Positions 48,801 to 57,746 are shown, numbered from the stretch's first letter. The stretch: 64,000 nucleotides of DNA from Trichobilharzia szidati (GCA_944472155.2 OX235271.1:21707710-21771709), one strand, 5' to 3'. The notes: a model not told the origin generated them from the letters alone. Program-made: numbers and translations.

Positions 48801-49721
48801 CTCGTCACCACATACCTTAATATACCTCTGTCTCTTACGTCCAGTGACTATAGCACATACAGACGCCTTTTACAGAGGATCACATCATCAAAATATACGC
48901 CAACTCCAAACACAAAACAAACAAACAAACACACACACACACTCTCTATCTCTCTCCCTCTCATTACAGCAATATGCATACACAAAACACTGAGAATCAC
49001 TTACGCAAAATCACGCTCCCAGGAACAAACCATTTCACACCATCGATTCATCCAATAATCTAAAACACAAAATTCAACAAAAATACTCTTAACACTGTCA
49101 CAATCCAATACACTCACAACACATCTCACACAAACTCATCGGATGGATACCCAACCAACTAACTATCAGAACACATATTGACAGCTCATCGAAACTACGT
49201 CTCAGATGTCCCTATCAGAAATCATTCATCACGGAAATAACACAAAACTAACAGTGCACACACACACACACTCACTCACACAATCACCCACTCACACACT
49301 GGATACCACAGAGACACTCACCTGAATTCCAAACCACACCTATCATTCTCCCAATACAACCAACGACTCTTCACTAGTCATCATCACTCACAGTCTACAC
49401 TGGAATAGAAACAAACAAATAGCAGAAAACAAACAAATTATTACTCATCTCCTCACCTTCACATGAGAAATCACTCATAGTCACATACACAAAATCAATC
49501 AGTGGTTCCTTAGCAAATGGAATTTGACAAAAGTCATTCCAACATGCCAGTCTCATCACACTCAGTAGGACGCTTACCCAAAAACTACCACTCAAACTCA
49601 CACAATCATCATCCTATTCATCACAACAACTACGCTCCCACACACACACACACACACACCAACGCACACATACACACACTCGACATAATCAACAAACACT
49701 TTGAATGTACGGTGACGAACG
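27851..49721. repeat. Right satellite block, divergent monomers next to the gap
   Basis: From about 28,075 on, every complete monomer has CACAAAATC instead of CACCAAATC, and all have ACGCAAAATC and ATCGATTC. The junction after the CTCACTCACACAATCA tract varies (CAATCACC, AAAAAACC, ACCACTC, CCCACTC). The CA tract after GCTCCC is longer, reaching about 20 bp near 49,636. The AAACAAAAAAATTATT segment appears as AAACAAACAAATTATT, AAACAAAACAAATATT or, near 46,630, a shortened AAACAAAACTATT. Monomer lengths here span 923-939 bp. Higher divergence toward the flank suggests an array edge. Confidence 0.65.
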
Positions 49722-50220
49722 NNNNNNNNNNNNNNNNNNNNNNNNNNNNNNNNNNNNNNNNNNNNNNNNNNNNNNNNNNNNNNNNNNNNNNNNNNNNNNN
49801 NNNNNNNNNNNNNNNNNNNNNNNNNNNNNNNNNNNNNNNNNNNNNNNNNNNNNNNNNNNNNNNNNNNNNNNNNNNNNNNNNNNNNNNNNNNNNNNNNNNN
49901 NNNNNNNNNNNNNNNNNNNNNNNNNNNNNNNNNNNNNNNNNNNNNNNNNNNNNNNNNNNNNNNNNNNNNNNNNNNNNNNNNNNNNNNNNNNNNNNNNNNN
50001 NNNNNNNNNNNNNNNNNNNNNNNNNNNNNNNNNNNNNNNNNNNNNNNNNNNNNNNNNNNNNNNNNNNNNNNNNNNNNNNNNNNNNNNNNNNNNNNNNNNN
50101 NNNNNNNNNNNNNNNNNNNNNNNNNNNNNNNNNNNNNNNNNNNNNNNNNNNNNNNNNNNNNNNNNNNNNNNNNNNNNNNNNNNNNNNNNNNNNNNNNNNN
50201 NNNNNNNNNNNNNNNNNNNN
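49722..50220. other. Assembly gap (N run)
   Basis: About 500 undetermined bases interrupt the sequence just after GTACGGTGACGAACG of the 54th satellite monomer. The round size suggests a placeholder. The direct adjacency of the satellite and the retroelement-rich right flank is therefore an assembly inference. Confidence 0.99.
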
Positions 50221-50772
50221 TTGATGACCAGTGTTGAAGAGATACGCTCGATTATCACACTCCTTATAGAGCCAAAACTATCTTTATGCAACCATGGAGG
50301 ATAGTGTTCATGAACCCTTTTAGACGGAATATGCGACCAATGTACCTGTCTCCACAGCAACAGGTGAACTGATATATACACATAGAAGTGGTCAGATGCG
50401 AGATCTTGTCTTTAAGGCTTATGTAGACCAATGGGTGACTAGAGAACACTACCCTTAGCGTTGTTGCTCAGAATATCCTTCTCAAAGATGCTGAAATTCT
50501 TCTCATAAGGACATCGCAGGCTTAGTCTCCTTTGAAATCCAGGTCCAGGTAAAGTTTAATTTTTGGAACAAGTAATGTTTCATTCCTCCTGATTTTTGGC
50601 TTGATATTCTTGTCAATGAATCTTCATGAGTATCCATTTTGAATGAAGGTTTCTTTCAGAAGATCCAGTTTTGTTTCCAGGGCATCAGGACTGCAGATGT
50701 GTTGGGTGCGAGTGGCAAATGATTTAATTAGTTTCCGCTTTCCTTCAAAAGGCACCCACCCACCCGTAGAAA
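50221..50772 (-). pseudogene. Penelope-like retroelement fragment, GIY-YIG endonuclease end
   Basis: Read on the minus strand with frame changes and stops, the sequence gives PFEGKRKLIKSFATRTQHIC, then a segment ending in ATTLRVVFSSHPL, then a GIY-YIG-like core: CIYQFT (codons at 50364-50381), Cys-Cys-Cys-Gly, and RYIGR (near 50,333-50,347), followed in a shifted frame by RVHEHYPPWLHK and SIRSVIIERI. In Penelope-like elements a reverse transcriptase is followed by this linker and a C-terminal GIY-YIG nuclease that nicks target DNA. Here the first motif residue is Cys instead of Gly, a stop follows the FIQNGYS stretch, and a frameshift falls right after YIGR, so the copy is dead. The fragment runs into the N gap. 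Its reverse transcriptase portion probably continues at 51,487-51,640, beyond an inserted LINE. Confidence 0.85.
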
Positions 50773-50824
50773 CTTGTTAGTTGATCATTCCAGATGGGTT
50801 TTTTATGGACTGTGCTTCATACTG

Positions 50825-51485
50825 GCTGGATTCAACATAGAACTTGGCACCGAAGTGCAGCAGTTCGAGTTGCCATGTTCCAAATAGTACACAAAGGTAG
50901 ACAAGAAAATGAGTGAAGAGAATCAGTAGAGTTTTGACAAGTATAAGAGTGAAACAGAATGAGTAATGGTAGAAAGGAATATGAAAGATTACAGAGACTG
51001 AATACATCTGCGTAAGCCATTGACAACGATTTTGAGCCATGTCGCCTATTGTCTCCAGCCATTGATTCTTAGAGTCCCGAGGGCGGGCCCCAACCCGGAA
51101 GTCTGCATCTCCCTACCTGACTCAGTTTAACTGTCAAGGATTTCATGGATTGATGCCATGTTTTTGTTTGGCCACCACTTACTCTTTTCCAACCTGCACC
51201 TATATCAGCTAGTTATGCCCGTCGGGGGAGACGATGGTTAGGCATGCGCAGCACGTCACCTAGCCATCTCAATCTATGTAACTTTATAGCCTCTTCGATT
51301 GATTTTCCCTCTTTGCCCAACACTCTACGCCCAACATCAATATTACTTACCTTATTATTCTACCTAACGTTAGAAAGAGATCGTAGAAATCTATGATCAA
51401 AAACAGTCAACCTTTTCATGTCTTCAACTCATATTGGCCATGTTTCAGAGCCATAGAGAAGGGCTTCATACAGTTCATTGCGAGT
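50825..51485 (-). mobile_element. LINE 3' end, copy A, inserted within the Penelope-like element
   Basis: This stretch matches, with many substitutions, the 3' parts of copies at 52,897-53,590 and 60,679-61,200. Shared landmarks are GTGCAGCAGTTCGAGTTGCC near 50,857, ATTTTGAGCCAT near 51,030, TGTCTCCAGCC near 51,050 and TCTTTTCCAACCTG near 51,183. Read on the minus strand it encodes the decayed C-terminus of a non-LTR polyprotein: LLYGSETWP (near 51,445), VEDMKRLTVFDHRF, and HGSKSLSMAYADVF close to the 3' end. Stops break all frames. It is truncated at its 5' side near 51,485, as is usual for LINE insertions. Penelope-like sequence lies on both sides, so it probably inserted into that element. 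Confidence 0.75.
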
Positions 51486-51486
51486 C

Positions 51487-51640
51487 GTCTTGTTAGTTCC
51501 ACATCAAGAAAGGGAATTTCGGATTCGTTTTCCATTTCTAGAGTGAATTTTACTGCTAGATAGCAGTTGCTAAAATACTTGTAGCAATTGATTGGATTTG
51601 TGACTATTGTCACATAACTTTTATAAAGTCGTAAATTGCC
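51487..51640 (-). pseudogene. Penelope-like reverse transcriptase fragment
   Basis: The minus strand reads VTNPINCYKYF, then AVKFTLEMENESEIPFLDVELTR. A pattern of the form 'xxFTxExExxxxxPFLDVxxxR' is characteristic of the end of the palm region in Penelope-like reverse transcriptases, just after the YxDD catalytic motif. The preceding YVTIVTNP may be the ruined catalytic motif. The open frame extends to 51,751, but upstream of about 51,640 I see no further family resemblance. In an intact element about 30-40 residues separate this motif from the KR-L-I-basic linker found at 50,772. Here 700 bp of LINE sequence lies between them. Confidence 0.7.
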
Positions 51641-51751
51641 AGTGTAAGTGTACAACTCTGACCTGATTGCATAACTTATCTGGTGATGAACAGACAGTCT
51701 CACACAAGAAAACATTTTGTTTCTTATTTGTCTGAAAATATTTTTAAACAT

Positions 51752-52890
51752 CCGATAGCACTAATTAATGTCTGGTAAAATTTTCTCTAAATGAAACGAA
51801 AGATAGAACATTTTAGAATTTAAAAAAAAGAAGGAAAAGACGATGAAACAACCTTCACACTGAGAGAAGCATAACACAAGCAAAGAAACGAAGAGGAAGA
51901 TAGAGAAATATTTCCAAATACACTAAAACATCACGCAATCACTTTTATGTGCACGGATGAGGAGGAGAATGATGATGATGAATAGACACAGAAAGTTTGT
52001 TTTGTTTATTACACACACTGAAAGTTGTCGGTAATACAATCGAAATAGTTTGAATATTTCACAATATTTCAACTTCCTACTACTTGAAACTATACTCAAC
52101 TTGCAATGTTGTTACTAGCATAGATCAACACATTTTCTGTGTGTTTGTATACGATGAAAAGAATGAAGTCAAGGCAAGAAAGATTCTGATAACTCTATAG
52201 TTTCTAATACAGAGATAACGAATGGAAGACAGTCAGTCTAGAGAACAGTTGTACAACTACATTTTAATGCATGGTTACAAGAAACTGAAGGATGACACAC
52301 AGGAAAAGAACTTAATAAACCCCCTCCACTCGCCTACCAGTGTTGATGTACTGTAAGGATAATTGAAGAAAAGGTAGAAGAAGAAGAAAGGAAGGAACGA
52401 AGGAAGACTAGGAACAATTAAATGATAGTTAGATATATATTCAGAGAGAAAGAGGGGCAAAAGAATAATGAAAGATAATATTAAATGTTAGGTAATAAGT
52501 AGGTAGTATTCAGTAATATTTGGAAGAATTATACAGACAAAGTAGAAGGAACAATAAACGCAAAAAGGGTGAAGAAAATATCCAAGTGAGAAGGAGTAGA
52601 AAAAAAAGGAAAAGCTAACAAAATTCATCGTCAAAAGTTATCAATAAAATATTTCACAAGTAGTAGTAGTAGTAATAGTAGCACTTAGCCACACAACCAG
52701 TTAATTACATAACCATATTAATTAAGTCATCTAATGGAAAACTTTGATGGAGTTGATGCAATATCATATTTCCCTAAGAAAAAAACAATTTAATGTCAAA
52801 GCTGAAAATGGTATGCCCTGAAAATAAATCTTTGTTGATTACGTTATCCATTGGGAAAGACAATATTCGCTCCATAAATAAAATGTTTGC
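51752..52890. other. AT-rich region without recognisable genes
   Basis: No convincing coding region or mobile element was recognised. It contains short simple-sequence tracts: GATGATGATGATGA near 51,970, a purine-rich AAGAAGAAGAAAGGAAGG tract at 52,376-52,412, and AGTAGTAGTAGTAGTAATAG near 52,660. The open frames on the minus strand near 52,275-52,460 are low-complexity translations of the purine tract. Confidence 0.6.
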
Positions 52891-52896
52891 CTCAAA

Positions 52897-54325
52897 CTGT
52901 CTGTATGTCTGTCTGTTTACGACACAGAACTTTGCACATATGTGCAGCAGTTCAAATCGCCACACTCCATGTAGCACACAAAGTAAGAGAAGAAAGTAGA
53001 AGAAATGAATAACAGAGACAGTAGACAAGGATATGAGGCAAAAGGAATAGTAATAACGAAGAACAATATAGTTTCATTGGAAATCATAAGTCACAAGGAG
53101 TGGATGCATCTGTGCCTACCATTGAGAACGATTTTGAGCCATATCACCGATTGTCTCCAGCCTTCATTGGTTTTTACCATCCCAAGGACCCCAACCAGAC
53201 AGGAAGTTCACACCTCCCTACGTAGCTGGCTGAAACTAACTGTTGTGGATTTCATTGACCAATTAAGCCATGTTTTGGTTTGACCACCTCCACTGGCTCT
53301 TTTCCAACCTGACCCCATGTCAGGTAACATTACCCGTCGTCAAGGAAGGCAATGACTAAGCATACGTAACACATGTCCTAACCATCCCACTCAATCGATG
53401 TAACTTTACAGCCTCTTCGATTGATTTCCCCTCCCACCTACCTAGCACTCGGCCGATGCCTAACCTCAGTATTGCTTACTCTACAATACCGCTTCACACG
53501 GGAGATAGAACGCAGGCACATATGATCAAAGACAGCTAGCTAGACGGCCTTCTCATGTTTTCCACTTGCAATGGCCAGGTCTCACAGCCAGCCATAAAGG
53601 AGGACGGAGCGGACTGATGAGTAGTACTCACGTCCTTTGGTCGATAGCCGGATATCACGTCTACGCCAGGGACGGCGTAAACTGACATATGCGAAACTAG
53701 CCCTCTGTATCCGTTCTGTGATTTCGTCAGCGATCAACCCGTTTGGGCTGGCTGATGCAACTTCCCAAATAAGGAAGCGGTCAACGTGCTCTACCACTTC
53801 ACTCCCTATTTCTAAGCTAGGAGTCAGTGTAGTCCAGTCCTGTAACATCATCTTACATTTGACAGCAGGAGCGAATCGCATGCCAAACATTCGAAGATTG
53901 CAGCTCAAGGTGTTCAGAAGACTCTGCATTTTGTCAGCGTCTTCACCTACAAGGACTATATCATCCTCATATTAAGTCAACGAAATTATTCCCTGGTAAC
54001 AAGTCAATCCTTGAGTCTCTGAAGTGAGTTAGGGTTAAGTCCATTAGTACATCTGTGATGAAATTGAATAGAAATGGGGACAGTGGGCATCCCTACGGAC
54101 ACCACTAGTTGTTACCACTTCAGATGACAACTCGCCGCAAGCTCTCACCTGGCTGCATGAGTTCCAGTAGAGTGAGTGCCTTGTTCGCATTCCCTTTACA
54201 GCCAAGCATCGCCAGAGTACCTCTCGATTGACAGAATCGAATGCCGCCTTCAGGTCAAGCAGCATAAGGATACTAATGAATGTGATTATTTTTCTTCTTG
54301 AGAAAGATGACATTCTATTTGAGAG
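52897..54325 (-). mobile_element. Non-LTR retrotransposon (LINE), copy B, 5'-truncated with decayed reverse transcriptase
   Basis: Read on the minus strand from the high end, motif A of the reverse transcriptase is LDLKAAFDSVNREVLW (near 54,225-54,260), followed by VRACGELSSE and TTSGVRR where GVRQG is expected (motif B broken). Motif C is YEDDIVLV (tyrosine-to-aspartate codons at 53,960-53,971). Then come DADKMQSLLN, SEVVEHVDRF, SPNGL, EITERIQRA, RRRDIRLSTKGR and SVLLYG (down to about 53,590). The rest to 52,920 is the decayed C-terminus and 3' UTR. The 3' end is a TGTC tetranucleotide tract (52,897-52,916, GACA on the element strand). Stops and frameshifts make it inactive. The clade is uncertain, with an RTE-like simple-repeat tail. 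Confidence 0.85.
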
Positions 54326-54334
54326 TTATATTAC

Positions 54335-54605
54335 TCTGGTTGAATTATGCTTAATGTCACACAAACTCAAAGACCTACGGAGGAAAACCAACAAACTGGA
54401 AGAAGAGACGGGCAGCGAAGGCAGGACTACCAGTGAAGCTAGAAAAGACGTAGGTGATGAAGATAACCGACCAATAGCAACAACAACCAGAACTAATCAC
54501 CATCATCCATATCTAGGCAGCATTGTTTCAACCAAAGGCGACACCATTGATGAAGACTTTGTTTGTCCTTTACTTGATCTAACCAGGCAGGGTGATGTTC
54601 GGAAA
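54335..54605 (+). pseudogene. LINE fragment, reverse transcriptase thumb region
   Basis: The plus strand reads LMSHKLKDLRRKTNKLEEE, then a poorly conserved stretch, then HHHPYLGSIVSTKGDTIDEDF. These match the segment that follows the FxDD motif in the LINE at 61,740-63,737, where the same region reads LISHKLEDMQVKSNKLAEEA and LPGKHRHF. The YLGSIVSTKG pattern is typical of the thumb domain of non-LTR reverse transcriptases. Only this short piece is present. It abuts the minus-strand LINE copy B, with the two arranged head to head. Confidence 0.7.
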
Positions 54606-55095
54606 TTCAACGAGAAACATGTATAATTGTATACTTTGAGAATCTATGACAAGCTACACTAAAGTATACTGGTAAAACTAACTAAAAAAGTATGATATAA
54701 TCTAGAATAATTCAAAAAGGATGTCGATAATACTAAAAGCAACTGGTTGGGAGGGGAGTAACTCACACATATCAACCAGAAATCTACGATTCTCATGTTT
54801 GTGGACAGCTAAACCACGAACTGACTGTTTATAATCCATAGAAAAAGTAATAATAGTAATTATTATTATCTACTTAATTCCAAAAACAGTACTTATAATA
54901 CAGTATGGAATTCTCAGCATTTGTCACAACACCTTGCATATGATTTGTTCAAAATATAAATAAAATTGAAGCAAAATGTAAGCAGAGGAATTATCCACAT
55001 TTACGGTATAAAGTCAAAAATGTTCGAAGTACAAAATGAGAATAATAAATATAGTAATAATAATATTTATTATGTTAACAGTGAGTTTGTTTCAA
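54606..55095. other. AT-rich spacer, nothing recognised
   Basis: This stretch is AT-rich with runs such as AATAATAGTAATTATTATTATC and shows no coding frame or repeat that I can identify. Part of it may be decayed LINE sequence from the neighbours. Confidence 0.5.
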
Positions 55096-55099
55096 ACAG

Positions 55100-56205
55100 T
55101 ATTGTCGATTCAGTTTGAAAATTTTAGGATGTTATAGAGTATTGAATCTAATGTTCTGCTGATATAATATGGTGAGGGGAAATACAAAATTAACAGTATA
55201 ACACAGCTTAGATGATGTTCACACTTATGAAAAAATAAACAAATAAAAACAAAAAATTGAGACGATTAGAAATATAAGAGGTACAATAACAATAAAGGTG
55301 CCTTAACTTTTTTAATGTAAAAAGTCAGACGAAAAATTCTTTTAGAAATCGCCAAGACATGGGAAGACTATGATAGGTCAGAAGAAAGAATTAGTCCAAG
55401 ATACGTAACGTCAGACTTGGTTTCTATATCACTGTCATCAATTTTGCAACGGTTATAAGAACTAACAGCTTCATTTAACTTTCTTTTACATAGGAAACTG
55501 AAATTAACAGTCTGACACTTCGAAGCATTCAGTTCAAGACCGTTAGACAAAGACCATTTGTTAACTCCTGATAGAAAGCTGTTCATCTTAGTACAGTCTA
55601 GCTGGGAGTTAACAGACATTGAAATAGTTAGATCATCGATATACTTAACAAAGTTCATTTCATCATGAGAGTGAGGCAAGTCATGCAAGAAGAAAGAAAA
55701 CAGAAAAGAAGAAAGAACAGCGCCTTGAGGAACGCCAGCCTCAGTAAGCAATGAAATGGACGACTTCCCCTGACATACAGTGTACTGCTTTCTTCCTGAG
55801 AAATAAGAATGCAGCCATTTAACAACCCAACAGTCAGTTTGAGTTTCAGCAGGCTTGTTTAACAAAATATCCCTGGGTACTGAGTCGAAAGCAGATTTGT
55901 AATCTAGGAAGGTGCAGCGAAAAAATTTAGCCCCCTTGTCTAAACTGGAGACAATGTTATAATGCAAGACTACAGCTGCATCTAAAGTACTTCTACTGTG
56001 TTTATAGGCGAATTGTTTGGGATCGTTAAAGGCTTTAAGTGAAGGTTGAAGATTAAGTAAGAGTAACTTTTTCATAGTTTTTCAGAAAAGGAGAGGTAAT
56101 AGCAATAGGTCTAAATTTAAAACATGTTCCAGTAGATGACTTAGGTATTCGTACAATTTTAATGTCCTTCCAAGCGGCTGGCACGACATTTTTGGAAAAA
56201 GAGCG
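55100..56205 (-). pseudogene. CR1-type LINE reverse transcriptase remnant
   Basis: On the minus strand the domain starts near 56,200 with VVPAAWKDIKIVRIPK and FRPIAITSPFLKNYEK. It crosses one frameshift near 56,070 and continues in an open frame of 235 codons (56,075-55,368). In that frame: QFAYKHSRSTLDA (21-33), motif A FLDYKSAFDSVPR (56-68), WVVKWLHSYFSGRKQYTV (83-100), motif B AGVPQGAVLSSFLF (113-126), motif C FVKYIDDLTI (142-151), then LNASKCQTVNF and VTYLGLIL. A TAG stop at 55,368-55,370 replaces the Trp expected after DLS, and homology continues in frame with SSHVLAISKRIF. The catalytic aspartates are present, and YIDD replaces the usual YADD. The family resembles the CR1-like elements of schistosomes. 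No endonuclease domain is visible. Confidence 0.88.
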
Positions 56206-56324
56206 GCCTGCTTAAATCTTGGGTTACCGAAATTTCCATCCTACATATTGCATCTATTTCCTCGGATTTATTTTATTTTAATCATTCAATTATGTGTTCT
56301 AATCGTATTGTTTACTCTCGCGTG

Positions 56325-56945
56325 TGAATATACTGGATACCTGATATGTTTCGTGGGGAAAAACTTGAAACCAAAGCCAAAAAGAGAAGAATTCACTTCA
56401 GTACAAAAAAAACAATCACTACATCTGAATTTGAACTTCAGGATAGACTTAGATGCAGATATCCTTAAGAGGAGAATCTCCACTTCCATAAACAAGACCT
56501 TTCCTGCAGCCACTCTAAGAGTAACATTTTCTAGCCACCTACTGCTTCTAAGTAATATGAAGGACAGACTTACGCATATGACCATTTCAGTTGGCATATA
56601 TCAGTTCACTTGATCGTGCGGAGCTAGGTACATAGGTCGTTCTATGCGGGTCCTATCAAAGCGTGTTAGAGAACATTACCCAGCTTGGTTGCAAAGAGGA
56701 GGCACTGGTTCAATCAGAAGCGCCATAACTGAACACCTCGTTAACACCTGCCAAAGCATCTCGACTGACTCATCATTCAGAGTCATTTACAAAGTAAACA
56801 AAAATCTACCAAAGGCCATGTGCTTTTACCACTTCTATGTAGTGTAGAAGCCAACGCTAAGTGTATTGAAAAGCCGGAACTATGTATTCAAAAGAAATTA
56901 GTCCAACCGCTACATTTACCATGGATCTAGTTCGGTTTGGATCCT
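56325..56945 (+). pseudogene. Penelope-like retroelement fragment with interrupted GIY-YIG domain
   Basis: The plus strand reads KNLKPKPKREEF, LDADILKRRISTSINKTFPA, ATLRVTFSSHLLLL and MKDRLTHMTISVGIYQFT, then TGA (56,611-56,613), then SCGARYIGRSMRVLSKRVRE, HYPAWLQRGGTGSIRSAITE and HLV. The stop sits inside the GIY-(x)-YIG spacing, where the minus-strand copy at 50,358-50,363 has Cys, so a one-base change from TGT or TGC explains it. Beyond 56,847 a shifted frame gives KPELCIQKKLVQPLHLPW, which looks like the element's C-terminus. GIY codons start at 56,593 and YIG codons are at 56,629-56,637. The domain would act as the target-nicking nuclease. This copy is broken and 5'-truncated. Confidence 0.87.
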
Positions 56946-57080
56946 TAGCTTTCATTTTTCATTTTTTTTTCATTTTCCGTAATTAAACACTATTATCTCA
57001 ATTTGTTTCCATGCTCTTCCCGTTTACACCTGTATTCGTTAAAAACCTATTTTACATATAACATAACTTTTTTCTAAGAA

Positions 57081-57126
57081 AAGTTCAACAATAGCGTCCC
57101 AGGAGTGCGAACGCACGAGTGACCTT
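57081..57126 (+). repeat. Left terminal inverted repeat
   Basis: AAGTTCAACAATAGCGTCCC begins the repeat. It pairs with 57,701-57,746 over 46 bp with three mismatches near the inner end. Confidence 0.9.
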
Positions 57127-57490
57127 CAGCCGACCAATCATAAAAATGAGGAATTTTTGCACAAAAAATGATGTATATTGACAAGAAAGTGCTCGAAAAC
57201 ACATTAAACAGGTTATTTTCTCTGACATGACTTAAAAATACGTCCCAGTTATAATGAGGAGTATCAGTTGCTAAGTTAGACTAGTTTCTGTGCATGTATT
57301 CACCGAGGTAACTAAAGATGAGCTATTTTTCTGAATTGTTTATCTCTCTCATCCAGTTGCGTAGTCTTCCCCAAAAGCCCTCGGTTGAATTACCATGGAT
57401 TCCAGTAAGAGGATTGACGACTACTTACCAGGGAAATGTGGATAAACAAATTAAAATAAATGTCATCAACTCTAAATCTATTCATAATGG

Positions 57491-57568
57491 TAACCCTAAC
57501 CTTAATCCTAACACTAATTACAACCCTTATCCTAACCATAGACCTAACTCTGATCCTAACCCTAACGA
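57491..57568 (-). repeat. Degenerate interstitial telomeric repeat, 13 hexamers
   Basis: Read in steps of six on the plus strand, the units are TAACCC, TAACCT, TAATCC, TAACAC, TAATTA, CAACCC, TTATCC, TAACCA, TAGACC, TAACTC, TGATCC, TAACCC and TAACGA. All 13 stay in register with no indel, and most differ from TAACCC by one or two bases. TTAGGG is the telomeric repeat of schistosomes and many animals, here in the C-rich orientation. The tract lies inside the terminal-inverted-repeat element. Confidence 0.8.
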
Positions 57569-57700
57569 GCTATTAACACATTGTCCAAACAGTACTTAAA
57601 AACGTGATCTCGGTAAAATTCGCTCCTTAGTTGGTGAATAGCGTTGATATTTCAGCTATCATAATAACAGGTGCCGTTAGCCAACGACTGGCATGCGTTC

Positions 57701-57746
57701 AAGGTCATTGGAGCGTTCGCACTCCTGGGACGCTATTGTTGAACTT
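57701..57746 (-). repeat. Right terminal inverted repeat
   Basis: This is the reverse complement of the left terminal repeat. It ends in GGGACGCTATTGTTGAACTT. Confidence 0.9.

Larger units (their letters stand above)
1..49721. repeat. Satellite array, about 53.5 tandem monomers of ~930 bp
   Basis: One head-to-tail array fills this span with no unrelated insertion seen. Using the conserved ATGTACGGTGACG motif as anchor, monomers recur at 410, 1341, 2272, 3199, 4130, 5059, 5988, 6915, 7844, 8775, 9696, 10625, 11552, 12483, 13410, 14339, 15268, 16199, 17132, 18063, 18989, 19916, 20843, 21776, 22705, 23634, 24561, 25491, 26422, 27349, 28280, 29209, 30142, 31071, 32002, 32932, 33861, 34790, 35726, 36659, 37597, 38531, 39460, 40392, 41315, 42247, 43178, 44109, 45038, 45977, 46904, 47842, 48771 and 49705. 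Spacings range from 921 to 939 bp. The array begins mid-monomer at base 1 and is cut off by an N gap, so both ends are missing. Each monomer carries one GAATTC (first at 40-45), one ACTAGT and one ATGCAT. I do not recognise the satellite family. It does not look like rDNA, histone genes or a spliced-leader array. Confidence 0.98.
57081..57746. mobile_element. Terminal-inverted-repeat element, probably a non-autonomous DNA transposon
   Basis: Positions 57,081-57,126 and 57,701-57,746 form inverted repeats of 46 bp with three mismatches. The outer 34 bp, including CAACAATAGCGTCCCAGGAG, match perfectly. The 666-bp element has no transposase-like frame. A frame of 93 codons at 57,318-57,599 runs through the telomere-like repeat and is not credible. 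TTTCTAAG occurs just outside the left end (57,071-57,078) and 15 bp beyond the right end (57,762-57,769), and may be a displaced target-site duplication. A foldback element is the alternative. Confidence 0.75.

Noticed and set aside
1..49721. CRISPR-like or direct-repeat array
   Set aside because: The repeats are ~930 bp with no unique spacers. This is a eukaryotic satellite.
49517..50381. Open frames of about 200-235 codons across the N gap
   Set aside because: They consist mainly of undetermined residues and are artefacts of the gap.
52275..52460. Small secreted or membrane protein on the minus strand
   Set aside because: The frame is a low-complexity Phe/Leu/Ser translation of a purine-rich tract.
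57318..57599. 93-codon frame rich in Asn and Pro within the inverted-repeat element
   Set aside because: The Asn/Pro part is a translation of the degenerate TAACCC hexamers.
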